A stretch of 64,000 nucleotides of DNA, taken from positions 1,287,385 through 1,351,384 of the forward strand of contig CAVSNU010000005.1 of assembly GCA_963729445.1 (NCBI GenBank), given 5' to 3'. Under the pieces are notes generated by a model, which was given only the letters and a program-made list of their open reading frames with translations, was not told the DNA's origin and made no database searches. The DNA is from JACCZH01 sp963729445. GTDB taxonomy: Bacteria > Chloroflexota > Chloroflexia > Thermomicrobiales > CFX8. Position 1 is the stretch's first letter. Each line of letters begins with the position of its first letter. Below are positions 28,933-36,963 of this stretch, piece after piece. The translations under genes and the position numbers were made by a program.

Positions 28933-29094
28933 ATGCCGCAGGTGAAAACAGTTCAGGTACCGGTGAAGACGCGGCAGACGGACGGCTGGCTGGATCGTAA
29001 ACCTGGTCGAAGATCGGAAAGGCGTGCAACCGAAGACTCCGCTAAAGCCATTTCCTCCCCGCCCAACCACGCCGATTGCAAAGAAACCAAATAA
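28933..29094 (+). CDS. Possible 53-residue basic peptide
   Basis: The ATG at 28933 has a strong AAGGAGAGG nine bases upstream. The product is charged and rich in Arg/Lys (VPVKTRQTDGWLDRKPGRRS) with no hydrophobic span, ending D-C-K-E-T-K before TAA. No family is recognised. It is convergent with the Cys-rich gene at 29121. The ribosome site is the main support. Confidence 0.35.
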   Translation: MPQVKTVQVPVKTRQTDGWLDRKPGRRSERRATEDSAKAISSPPNHADCKETK

Positions 29095-29120
29095 CACTTC
29101 CTCATAGATTAATCCAACGC

Positions 29121-29654
29121 TTACAGACTCGCAAGCGCCACGATGACGAACAGCAGGACTGCGGCGGCGGTATAGAAAGCGGCCTGGTCTGGTGGCACGG
29201 ACCGGAGGCCGCGCGCCTTGCGGTAGTAGTGGCACTGGCGGTGGTCCTCGCTGAAGCAGTGGCGCACCTGGCGCTCCAGGCTCACCGGCGCGGGATCGGC
29301 GCTCAGGCAGCGACGGTTGGAAGACCGGCACTCCAGGTAGGGGCACGCCGTCACGCGGCCCACGAAAGGCATCGTCTCACGCGGGGCGATCAGCCGGAGC
29401 TGGATCGTATGCTGCGGCCGTGCATGAAAAGCCTCTTCGGCACGCTCGACCAGCTGGACACGCGGTTTGTCGTACATCAAGCCTGTCCCGGGCGCGACGA
29501 TCGGTAGCGGCGCGGTGCGCTCCGGCTCAAGGGGAGGCGGCGGTGTCAGTCGCAACGAGGGAGCGCGCAAATCCCGGCTCCAACGGCTCTGAATCACCGG
29601 GTTGCGCCGCACGGTTCGACGGCCGATCGCTCTCGCGTACATCGATGCTGCCAT
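29121..29654 (-). CDS. Cys-rich-motif protein with C-terminal membrane anchor
   Basis: A 177-residue protein. Residues about 95-145 carry a Cys/His pattern (VTACPYLECRSSNRRCLSAD, then VSLERQVRHCFSEDHRQCHY). I have seen this motif (C-P-Y-L-x...C...H/Q-x-x-x-C...H-x-x-C-x-x-Y) in Chloroflexi envelope proteins, often beside LysM domains. The last 20 residues (AAFYTAAAVLLFVIVALASL) form a tail-anchor-like span, so most of the protein would lie on the other side of the membrane. A Pro-rich stretch (LTPPPPLEPE) precedes the motif. The start ATG at 29654 is preceded by GGAAGGA. Function unknown; the motif could bind metal or form disulfides. Confidence 0.6.
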   Translation of the reverse strand: MAASMYARAIGRRTVRRNPVIQSRWSRDLRAPSLRLTPPPPLEPERTAPLPIVAPGTGLMYDKPRVQLVERAEEAFHARPQHTIQLRLIAPRETMPFVGRVTACPYLECRSSNRRCLSADPAPVSLERQVRHCFSEDHRQCHYYRKARGLRSVPPDQAAFYTAAAVLLFVIVALASL

Positions 29655-29809
29655 ATGGCCACAATCCTTCCGGTCACTGTGTACATACAGGTGTACGTAC
29701 GCAATAGTAGCGGACGATTACGCGTGTGTCGAGGCCTGCCAGATTGTCAAGGAGCCGTCCTCGCCTTGTTGCCGCTCTGGCAACTGAAGACAACCTGATA
29801 CCGGTGGTA

Positions 29810-29815
29810 TATACT
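29810..29815 (+). promoter_or_regulatory. Probable -10 box for leaderless moaA transcript
   Basis: TATACT ends six bases before the moaA ATG, and no Shine-Dalgarno lies between them. A -10 hexamer at this distance predicts transcription starting at or near the A of the start codon, the leaderless arrangement common in this kind of organism. No convincing -35 is seen. Confidence 0.45.
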
Positions 29816-29821
29816 CAGCCT

Positions 29822-30832
29822 ATGAATATTGTGGACACAATGAACCGGCCGCTCCGGGACCTCCGGATCTCGGTGACGGACCGCTGCAACTTCAGATGCG
29901 TCTATTGCATGCCGAAGGAAATCTTCGGGGCAAACTACCCGTTCCTGTCCAGGGAGGAGACGCTGTCGTTTGAGGAGATCGCCCGGCTGGGACGGATCTT
30001 CGCGGCTCATGGTGTGCAGAAATTTCGCCTTACCGGTGGCGAGCCGCTCGTGCGGCGCGATATCGAGCAGCTGGTCGCGATGCTGACCGAGATCGACGGC
30101 ATCGAGGACATCGCGATGACGACCAACGGCTCGCTGCTCTCCCCCAAGAAGGCCAAGGCCCTCAAGTTGGCCGGCCTGAAGCGCATCACCATCAGCCTCG
30201 ACTCGCTCGACAATCAGATCTTTACGTCAATGAACGATGTCAACTTCCCGGTCTCGAAGGTGCTCGGCGCGATCGACAACGCCGTCGCCGCCGGTCTGGA
30301 GCCGGTCAAGATCGACATGGTTGTCAAACGCGGCATGAACGACGCCAGCATCGTCGACATGGCGCGTCACTTCCGCGGCACCGGCATTATCTTGCGCTTC
30401 ATCGAGTACATGGATGTCGGCTCGACCAACGGCTGGCGCATGGATGACGTCGTTCCAGCTGCCGAGATCATCGAGAAGATTGGCGCCGAGTGGCCGCTCG
30501 CCCCGGCCGACCCCAACTACTACGGCGAGGTGGCCGACCGCTATCGCTACCTCGACGGCGCAGGAGAGATCGGCATCATCTCCTCCGTCACCCAGCCCTT
30601 CTGCAGCTCCTGCACCCGGGCGCGGCTCTCAGCCGACGGCGAGCTCTACACCTGCCTGTTCGGCACCCGGGGCCACGATTTCCGCACTCTGCTGCGCAAC
30701 GGCTCCTCGGACGATGAAATCGGCCAGTTCCTGCGCTCCGTCTGGACGGTCCGCGCCGACCGCTACTCCGAAATCCGCTCCGAGAACACCATCCACATCC
30801 GCAAAGTCGAGATGTCCCGCATCGGCGGTTAA
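29822..30832 (+). CDS. moaA: GTP 3',8-cyclase (molybdenum cofactor synthesis)
   Basis: A 336-residue radical SAM enzyme that rearranges GTP to 3',8-cyclo-GTP, the first step of molybdopterin synthesis. The N-terminal cluster motif is CNFRCVYCMP, followed by RLTGGEPLVRRD (SAM binding). The second 4Fe-4S cluster ligands are in FCSSCTRARLSADGELYTCL, and the protein ends with the essential Gly-Gly (SRIGG). The ATG at 29822 gives the normal opening DTMNRPLRDLRISVTDRCN. No other moa gene is adjacent. Confidence 0.96.
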   Translation: MNIVDTMNRPLRDLRISVTDRCNFRCVYCMPKEIFGANYPFLSREETLSFEEIARLGRIFAAHGVQKFRLTGGEPLVRRDIEQLVAMLTEIDGIEDIAMTTNGSLLSPKKAKALKLAGLKRITISLDSLDNQIFTSMNDVNFPVSKVLGAIDNAVAAGLEPVKIDMVVKRGMNDASIVDMARHFRGTGIILRFIEYMDVGSTNGWRMDDVVPAAEIIEKIGAEWPLAPADPNYYGEVADRYRYLDGAGEIGIISSVTQPFCSSCTRARLSADGELYTCLFGTRGHDFRTLLRNGSSDDEIGQFLRSVWTVRADRYSEIRSENTIHIRKVEMSRIGG

Positions 30833-30899
30833 CGCCTCCCCACCGCGCCCAGCGTCTGGCCGCAATGCTGGACAGCGGTGCATGACCCCTCATTACGAA

Positions 30900-30978
30900 T
30901 GCGTAGGGGCGCAATTCATTGCGCCCTCTCCGGCGCCCGAGCGGCCAGACAGGGCGCAATGAATTGCGCCCCTACGCA
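30900..30978. repeat. Dispersed palindrome, GGCGCAATnnATTGCGCC family, copy 3
   Basis: A 79-base element with near-perfect arms TGCGTAGGGGCGCAATTC... and its complement around CTCTCCGGCGCCCGAGCGGC. Length and central sequence are almost the same as copy 1 at 20667. It lies between moaA and the convergent hydrolase gene. Confidence 0.85.
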
Positions 30979-31064
30979 GATGGAACCCCACAATTATCGG
31001 ATGAACCGGGACATCTTCATAATTGCGGTCCTACGCATTCCTGTTGGGATAGCACTCCGGCTAT

Positions 31065-33044
31065 CTAACTCCCACCCTTCATCACGTAATCCCAGCGCTG
31101 TGCCGCGTCGGAGACGACCAGGTCGATGTCCTCGGCCAGGATGTAGCGGTCGTGGGCGAGCAGCTCAGCCTGGTTGCGGACCTCGGCAAGGTAGGCGTCC
31201 CGGCTCGGGTAGCGTTCCTCGATTGAGGGACGGGGATCGCCGGACGCCTCGCGCTCGGCTCGGGTGCGGGCGAAGAACTGGGTAAAGCCCTGCATCGACA
31301 TGATCTGTTCGGGAGCGCCGGTATCCGGATGGCGCGGGTTCCAGCCGGAGTGCGTGCCGAGCGGTACCGTGAGATCCGGGAGCCGCAGCCCTGCGACCTC
31401 ATTGCCGTCGCTGTCGACGTTTGAGACGTAGGCGGGATAGCGCTCGCCCTCGCGCGCCGGGTACTGGCCGATGCCCTTGTCCGCATCCGGTCCGAGATCC
31501 ACCTGGCGTAGCACCGGCAGCCGTTCGGGGTCGGGCAGATGCACTCCCGGGAAGTTCCGGAAGTGCTCGAAGACCTGCGCCGGCGCGACCGCTGACCCGT
31601 CGGCAATGCGCGGATAGGCGCTGTCCGGCGGCTCGGCCTCCCCGGTTACCCACCGATCCAGGTTCAGCAGCGCGGCGCGCAGCAGCGGCGTGTACTCGAC
31701 GGTGTTGAACCCGTAGCGCCCGCGTCCCCCGTCGTTCGGGTTGTAGTCCGTCTGCGGGACTCCGCCCGGACCATGCTGGGTGCCGGCGTAGAGGTAGATC
31801 CGCGATTCAGGCGACGGTTCGATGTCCCGTGTGCCGGCCGGATCGGTGTGCATCAGCGAGCTATCGCCGCGCCAGTATTCGGCAGAGGTGTTGATGTAGA
31901 TGATCCTGGGCACCTGACCTGCCGCGCGCTGCTTACTCAGTAGACCGTCAGCCGCCGGGCTGTAGATGTCCTCCATCTCCTCGTCGGCAAACGGGAAGTT
32001 GTGGCCGAAGCCGGGGGTCGATTGCACCGAAGGCTGGGCGAAGCGGTGGTTGAACTCGCCCCGGCGGGCGCCAGCTACATGCGGGATCAGACCGTCATAG
32101 GCCATCCGGCCCGCTTCATCGACGTTCAGTCCCAGGTAGAGAAAGTGTCGCAGCATCCGGCCGGTCTGCGACATTCCGAAGCCGTACGCCTTCTCGATCG
32201 ATCCAGCCACGGAGTTGCTCGCGTTGGTGGATTTCAGAAACGATGCGACGTCGCGAACCGCCAGCAGGCCGGCGCCGACGACCGGCGCGCCCTCCGCGGT
32301 ATAGATCACGTAGTAGAGCTTGCCCGGCTGGAAGCCGGCCTCATAATGGATGTGGCTCGCGCTCGGCACCAGACCGTCCGGGGTCTCTCTGGCGAACCTC
32401 CACTGGTCGCGCGGAATCGTCGTGTCCGGACCGTCTTCCCAATCGCGCACCGTGAGGATTGCGTTCGGGTCGTTGACGTCGGCCACCGGGTTTGGCTGAT
32501 GCTGGCGGTTTGCCAGCAGCCGGGTCTTCTCATGGGTGGTTGGGTGGATCTCCACCACAGCCAACCCTCGCACCGGCTTGCCGTCGAGCAGCGCCTGCGG
32601 GGCGTCCAGTCCCATGAGCGCCTCGTCGCGAAAGACATCCCACTGCCAGCCTATCCAGGCGACGGTGTAGCCGTGGCGGAACAGGAACCCGTCACCGGAT
32701 GGGATCCTCGCGGTTGGCGGTGCTTCGGTGACCGAGCGATTGAAGTGCCTCGGCACCAGCTTGCGCCCCCGATTGGGTAGCTCGACCAGCGCGCGTCCAT
32801 TACCCCTGCTCGGGTCCAGCGGCGCCAGCAGCGTGAAATCCGACTGGAACTGCACCCGGCCCTGTTCGTCGCGCGGCGCGAGCTCGAGGTCAACGATAGC
32901 CGCGTTGGCAGGGTGCCCGGGATCAACCGCGAAGGTGAGGGTTCCATCTATCCGTTCATATGCCCCGCTGGAGCCGAACTCTCGCCCGTCTTCATACGGG
33001 CCGCGCTTGCGTATGTCAAAGCCGGTCACTGCCACGTGGATCAC
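31065..33044 (-). CDS. Large alpha/beta-hydrolase-domain protein
   Basis: A 659-residue protein of the family annotated as alpha/beta hydrolase domain-containing protein. N-terminal strands include IRKRGPYEDGREFGSSGAYE and GRALVELPNRGRK. The nucleophile elbow is GFGMSQTGRMLRHFLYLG (G-x-S-x-x-G, about residue 300). It is followed by the conserved block DGLIPHVAGARRGEFNHRFA and later YNPNDGGRGRYGFNTVEYTP. No signal peptide is obvious. The substrate is unknown; esters are likely given the Ser nucleophile. The start ATG at 33044 gives MIHVAVTGFDIRKR. Confidence 0.85.
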   Translation of the reverse strand: MIHVAVTGFDIRKRGPYEDGREFGSSGAYERIDGTLTFAVDPGHPANAAIVDLELAPRDEQGRVQFQSDFTLLAPLDPSRGNGRALVELPNRGRKLVPRHFNRSVTEAPPTARIPSGDGFLFRHGYTVAWIGWQWDVFRDEALMGLDAPQALLDGKPVRGLAVVEIHPTTHEKTRLLANRQHQPNPVADVNDPNAILTVRDWEDGPDTTIPRDQWRFARETPDGLVPSASHIHYEAGFQPGKLYYVIYTAEGAPVVGAGLLAVRDVASFLKSTNASNSVAGSIEKAYGFGMSQTGRMLRHFLYLGLNVDEAGRMAYDGLIPHVAGARRGEFNHRFAQPSVQSTPGFGHNFPFADEEMEDIYSPAADGLLSKQRAAGQVPRIIYINTSAEYWRGDSSLMHTDPAGTRDIEPSPESRIYLYAGTQHGPGGVPQTDYNPNDGGRGRYGFNTVEYTPLLRAALLNLDRWVTGEAEPPDSAYPRIADGSAVAPAQVFEHFRNFPGVHLPDPERLPVLRQVDLGPDADKGIGQYPAREGERYPAYVSNVDSDGNEVAGLRLPDLTVPLGTHSGWNPRHPDTGAPEQIMSMQGFTQFFARTRAEREASGDPRPSIEERYPSRDAYLAEVRNQAELLAHDRYILAEDIDLVVSDAAQRWDYVMKGGS

Positions 33045-33113
33045 TCCTTCGCTCGCTACAGGTCTTTTGGCCAGTATCGCACGAAAGAGTTGGGCTGGCA
33101 GCAGCGAACGAGT

Positions 33114-33509
33114 TTACGTGGCGAACTCCTGGCCCGGCTGAATCGGGATGACAAAGGCGTCACCAGCCGCGGTGAGCCAGCCGAGGGCGTGTAACTCGTC
33201 CATCGCGTCGGAGTCGTCAACGATTTCGTCAGGCAGATCGTCGAGCATCAGGATTGTGACGGCGTCCGGCTCGGTAAGGGCGTTGTCGGTCGAGAACAGA
33301 ATATCGTCGCGCAGATCTTCGGTGACGATGATCCAGCGGTTCCCGGCGGCCACCACGTCACCGCCAAGACTCGCCAGATCACGCACTTCTGGCGGCCAGT
33401 CTCCGTAGCCGTCTCGCAGCGTCAGCTGCCAACCGGTGGTACAGGGCAGCTCCCCGGAATGAATTGATTCCATCAGTTTCTGAGTGATCGGAGTACGTTC
33501 AGTAGTCAC
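33114..33509 (-). CDS. Uncharacterised acidic 131-residue protein
   Basis: No family is recognised. The protein is acidic and soluble, with EVRDLASLGGDVVAAGNRWI and AVTILMLDDLPDEIVDDSDA as its most distinctive stretches, and a C-terminal strand pair (AAGDAFVIPIQPGQEF). Residues 55-110 look like a compact alpha/beta domain. It is transcribed toward the large hydrolase and away from the DUF952 gene region. The uninterrupted frame and ordinary codon use support a real gene. Confidence 0.55.
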   Translation of the reverse strand: MTTERTPITQKLMESIHSGELPCTTGWQLTLRDGYGDWPPEVRDLASLGGDVVAAGNRWIIVTEDLRDDILFSTDNALTEPDAVTILMLDDLPDEIVDDSDAMDELHALGWLTAAGDAFVIPIQPGQEFAT

Positions 33510-33567
33510 GGCGATCCTCGTCTCTCATGTGCTCGTGGGAGCGTGGATACGGCCTCGTGTCTCTACT

Positions 33568-33918
33568 CTACATGGCTGGAAGGTCCAGGAATGTCTGAGG
33601 CAAGCTGAACCGTCCGTCGGGCCCGGGCGGAAAGTCCAGCACGGCGGTGACTGCGTCTATGTTGAGCGGGCCATAGAGATGCGGGAACTCGTCTATCTCG
33701 CCCTCATAACGGATGTCAGATGCGACTCGACCGCTGTCGATGCACAACAGAACGAGACTGGTCTCGCCTTGGAAGCGACTGTTCGCCACGAAAACAACCT
33801 GCCTCGGCAGCGAGCAGTGGATAAACCCTTCGGTGGCGAGCGACCGGGTCACGTACATGCCCGATTCCAGTGCATCCTGCCACTGTTTGCGGGGCGTGAT
33901 ATGCAGGATAAGAGTCAT
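33568..33918 (-). CDS. DUF952 family protein
   Basis: A 116-residue protein with the DUF952 pattern: ILHITPRKQWQDALESGMYV, then the central GFIHCSLPRQVVFVANSRF and the late FPHLYGPLNIDAVTAVLDFP. The GFIHCS and HLYGPL motifs define the family and may form an ADP-ribosyltransferase-like pocket (published suggestions; no activity is assumed). The ATG at 33918 has GGAGG at correct spacing (ACGGAGGCGACC), so the longer upstream frame is rejected. Confidence 0.88.
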   Translation of the reverse strand: MTLILHITPRKQWQDALESGMYVTRSLATEGFIHCSLPRQVVFVANSRFQGETSLVLLCIDSGRVASDIRYEGEIDEFPHLYGPLNIDAVTAVLDFPPGPDGRFSLPQTFLDLPAM

Positions 33919-33941
33919 GGTCGCCTCCGTGCAATCTACGG

Positions 33942-34499
33942 TCAGGCCCAGGTGCGGGACTCCTTGAAGGCTGATTGTCCTGCATTCAGGATACTCTGCC
34001 AATTGGCTCGTAGAGGCGTCACGTCGAATTGTGTGATGAGCGTCTCGATCACTTGCTCAAGCGAGATGCGTCCGGTCGGCAAGTGCAGCGCGGAGAAGCG
34101 CCGGCCGAGATCATGCCGCGTGGAATCAATGAGCAACGATCCAACATGTAGATGTGGCGAATGCAATCCTCCTCGACCTGGATGCCAATGGAACGCAACG
34201 ACCTCGCGACCATCGTCGGCCATCACCTTGTACTCATAATAGGTGACAGTGAGACGATATCCATCAATCCGGTCAGCACGCTGTTCTCGAATAATGTTGT
34301 ATCCCTGCCAGAGCCCGAAACGCAATCGTGATTGGTTATTCGTGCGGCGCAACGGCACTTCAGGACTGTGTTGTATTACCAGAAGGTGATCGCGGTTAAG
34401 CGCCCAACCACGATGTTGGATCTTCGCTGATGTAACACAGTGAAGCGCGTCCTGGATGAGACGCGCATGCTGATAAATACATTCCTCGGCTGTCGGCAC
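33942..34499 (-). CDS. Uncharacterised protein, second gene of a toxin-antitoxin-like pair
   Basis: A 185-residue protein. The central core (YRLTVTYYEYKVMADDGREV, then VAFHWHPGR, SPHLHVGSLL) and the C-terminal HLPTGRISLEQVIETLI and ANWQSIL belong to a family I have seen in Chloroflexi and Actinobacteria without an assigned function. Its H-x-H and P-H-L-H-V residues could form an active site. It starts two bases after the 75-residue gene at 34502, so the two are one transcription unit. The small acidic first gene plus larger basic second gene resembles a type II toxin-antitoxin layout (inference only). Confidence 0.65.
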   Translation of the reverse strand: MPTAEECIYQHARLIQDALHCVTSAKIQHRGWALNRDHLLVIQHSPEVPLRRTNNQSRLRFGLWQGYNIIREQRADRIDGYRLTVTYYEYKVMADDGREVVAFHWHPGRGGLHSPHLHVGSLLIDSTRHDLGRRFSALHLPTGRISLEQVIETLITQFDVTPLRANWQSILNAGQSAFKESRTWA

Positions 34500-34501
34500 G
34501 T

Positions 34502-34729
34502 CTAGAGAGGCCTGTACGGGTGGTCGACTAGTGGGAGCATCAATATCATCATCATGATTGGATGTCGGTCTGGATCGTCGTCATATTCTCCGGCATCGTA
34601 GCGTTGAACGAATTCGTCGCCGCTCATGTTGAGGTATCGCCAGGCAGCGCGGTCAAAGTACTCGCGTGCCTCGTCGTGCGTCATCGGCTCAAGCACGTAA
34701 TCCTGGTCGTATTGATCGATATGCTGCAC
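34502..34729 (-). CDS. Small acidic protein, first gene of a toxin-antitoxin-like pair
   Basis: A 75-residue acidic protein. The middle (EAREYFDRAAWRYLNMSGDE, FVQRYDAGEYDDDPDRHPIM) is a helical motif I recognise in small antitoxin-like proteins of Chloroflexi (L-x-M-S-G-x-E-F-x-x-x-W-x-x-G-x-F/Y...D-P-D-R). The start is GTG at 34729 with GAGG seven bases upstream (TGAGGATTCAAC). The 185-residue gene follows after a two-base gap. No DNA-binding motif is visible, so autoregulation cannot be inferred. Confidence 0.7.
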   Translation of the reverse strand: MQHIDQYDQDYVLEPMTHDEAREYFDRAAWRYLNMSGDEFVQRYDAGEYDDDPDRHPIMMMILMLPLVDHPYRPL

Positions 34730-34973
34730 GTTGAATCCTCAGCTCTCCGCCTATGCACGGGATATTCTCGATGATCCTAGCATGATTGCCGGTTGTCCTA
34801 CCATGTCGCCGCTTGCGATGGATAGTCTGTTTGCTGTAGGCTCTCTCCCACTGTAAAGCATGCGTCGAGGATGAAAGTAGAGACACCCCCTTGATTGAGT
34901 AACAACCTCCGTCGAAATGTGTAGCCGCGACGATCCTGCCAGGGATGTCGTTCTGCCATGTGAGGTTGTTAGC

Positions 34974-36677
34974 ATGCATTTATCTGTTTCCCACGTCTCT
35001 AAAATCTATGAGCCCGTCACCGTTCTCGACGACCTGTCGTTCGTGATCTCCGACGCCGAACGCGTTGGCCTGGTCGGCGCGAACGGCTCGGGGAAATCCA
35101 CGCTTCTCAGGATCATCAGCGGTGAGGTCGCGCCAGATGGTGGGCGCGTGACGCTACCCACCGGCCTGGAGATTGGCTACCTGCCGCAGGATCCGCCTGA
35201 GCCGGGCGACGCAACGCTCGAGGACCTGATCTACCAGGCCGCCGGCGAGCTGCGGCAGCTTGAGCGACGGCTGCGCGAGCTCGAGTCTGAGATGACGGTC
35301 GCTGAGGGTGACGCGTTCGACGCGGTCCTGGCTGAGTATGCGGAGAACCTTGAGCGCTTCGAACGGCGCGGAGGCTACGACATCGAGCATCGTATCGACG
35401 TCGTCTGCGCCGGATTAGGGATCGAGCACCTTCCTCGCGAGCGACGCTTCGCGACGCTGTCCGGGGGCGAGAAGGCTCGGGTGCTACTCGCGACGCTCCT
35501 GCTCACCTCGCCGGATGTGCTGTTGCTGGACGAGCCCACGAACCATCTGGACTTCCCAAGCATCGGTTGGCTGGAGGGGTTTCTGTCCGAATACTCGGGC
35601 ATCATGCTGGTCATCTCGCATGACCGGCGCTTCCTGAACCAGACGGTGACGCGCATCATCGAGATTGACGAGCACTCGCACCGCTTGCGCGACTATCCCG
35701 GCAACTACGACAACTACGCCGTGACCAAGGCGAAGGAGCGGCTGCAATGGGAGCTCGACTTCGCCGAGCAGCAGGACGAGATCAGCGAGTTGCGAAGGGC
35801 CATTCGCCAGGCACGAGCAGGAGTCGATCGCAAGGCGCCACCTGCGCGCGACCCAGACAAGAACATCGTGGAAGCCCACAAGGCACGCGCTGACAAGACG
35901 TCCAGCAAGAGCATCCGCTCCCTCGAAGAGCGCCTGCACAGGATCCAGGCTGACCCTGTGCCCAAACCGCCATTGATGATGAAGATCAACCCGACGCTGG
36001 ACGCTGATGACCTCCAGAGTGACGAGATCGTGCGCTTTGAGTCGGTCTCCAAGGCGTTCCAGGGCAAGCCGGTGCTGGACGACGTGTCGTTCACCCTGCG
36101 GCGCGGACAGCGGGTTGTGCTGGTAGGGCCGAACGGCGCCGGGAAATCGACGCTGCTCAACCTGATCGCTGGACGGCTTGAGCCGGACTCTGGACGAATT
36201 GTCATTGCCCAGACCGCAAGAGTTGGATATTTGAACCAGGACGGTTCTACTCTGGAGACCGGAATAAGCGTGTTCGACGCCTATCGCCGTGGGTTGGCCG
36301 GTCTGGAACACGAGCTGATCAGCGATCTGTTCCGCCACGGCCTCTTCGTCTACGACGATCTGGGGAAGGCGGTCGAGCAGCTGAGCTCCGGCCAGCGGCG
36401 CAAGCTACAGATCGCTCGACTGGTCGCCGAACGCGCGAACTTCCTGCTGCTTGACGAGCCGACGAACCACCTGAGCCTTGATGTGCTGGAGGAGTTCGAG
36501 CGCGCGTTGCAAGAATTTCCCGGCCCAATCATGGCTACATCACACGATCGCTGGTTCATCGAGCGCTTTGGCGGGGCGGTCTGGGAGGTTCGTGAGGGGC
36601 GCGTCATCGAGCACCATGACGTGCCGGAACTCGTGCTGGCAGGGATGCTGGAGAAGGGCAGCTCGGTCATCGCGTAA
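34974..36677 (+). CDS. ABC-F family ATPase (ribosome-associated)
   Basis: A 567-residue protein with two nucleotide-binding domains and no membrane span. Domain 1: GANGSGKSTLL, LSGGEKARVLLATLLL, LLLDEPTNHLD. Domain 2: GPNGAGKSTLL, the unusual signature LSSGQRRKLQIARLV, LLLDEPTNHLSLD. The linker between them (about residues 245-345) is charged and helical (FAEQQDEISELRRAIRQARA), as in ABC-F factors that enter the ribosomal E site. Members give macrolide/lincosamide protection or act as translation factors. The ATG at 34974 follows GAGGTTG. Confidence 0.9.
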   Translation: MHLSVSHVSKIYEPVTVLDDLSFVISDAERVGLVGANGSGKSTLLRIISGEVAPDGGRVTLPTGLEIGYLPQDPPEPGDATLEDLIYQAAGELRQLERRLRELESEMTVAEGDAFDAVLAEYAENLERFERRGGYDIEHRIDVVCAGLGIEHLPRERRFATLSGGEKARVLLATLLLTSPDVLLLDEPTNHLDFPSIGWLEGFLSEYSGIMLVISHDRRFLNQTVTRIIEIDEHSHRLRDYPGNYDNYAVTKAKERLQWELDFAEQQDEISELRRAIRQARAGVDRKAPPARDPDKNIVEAHKARADKTSSKSIRSLEERLHRIQADPVPKPPLMMKINPTLDADDLQSDEIVRFESVSKAFQGKPVLDDVSFTLRRGQRVVLVGPNGAGKSTLLNLIAGRLEPDSGRIVIAQTARVGYLNQDGSTLETGISVFDAYRRGLAGLEHELISDLFRHGLFVYDDLGKAVEQLSSGQRRKLQIARLVAERANFLLLDEPTNHLSLDVLEEFERALQEFPGPIMATSHDRWFIERFGGAVWEVREGRVIEHHDVPELVLAGMLEKGSSVIA

Positions 36678-36699
36678 CGTTCTGTCCACTTGATGCCTT

Positions 36700-36855
36700 T
36701 CAGTCAATGGCCCGGTCACATACGGGAAGGTGTGTGACGATATCGACGGCTACGGGGAGATGCGATAGGCTACCCGGGGGTTGAGTTGGATAATAGGGAT
36801 TCCCGCACCCGCCAATGGCGCGGCCACATCCACAACCGGCGTACCGGTTCGACAT
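36700..36855 (-). CDS. Possible 51-residue Gly/Cys-rich small protein
   Basis: A minus-strand frame from ATG 36855 to TGA 36700. It opens M-S-N-R-Y-A-G-C-G-C-G-R-A-I-G-G-C-G-N-P-Y-Y, with four cysteines among glycines like small spore-coat or metal-binding peptides, then a hydrophobic LPVAVDIVTHLPV. The ribosome site (GGCGGT) is weak. It lies in the gap between convergent-free neighbours and could instead be part of the NlpC/P60 gene leader on the other strand. Confidence 0.28.
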   Translation of the reverse strand: MSNRYAGCGCGRAIGGCGNPYYPTQPPGSLSHLPVAVDIVTHLPVCDRAID

Positions 36856-36963
36856 GGTACCGCCGCACAGAGTGACAGGTAGATGCGACCCCAGCGTGGG
36901 GTCGATTGTTGCGCCTGGATGGCGTCTCACTGGGGATGGGGATCCCGTGGTTCGGAGTTCTTC

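Noticed and set aside
36700..36963. Possible c-di-AMP riboswitch before the NlpC/P60 gene
   Set aside because: Such switches often precede these genes, but the conserved GGGGAACC and GGGGTGAA blocks are absent. Only a small GACCCCAGCGTGGGGTC hairpin is present.
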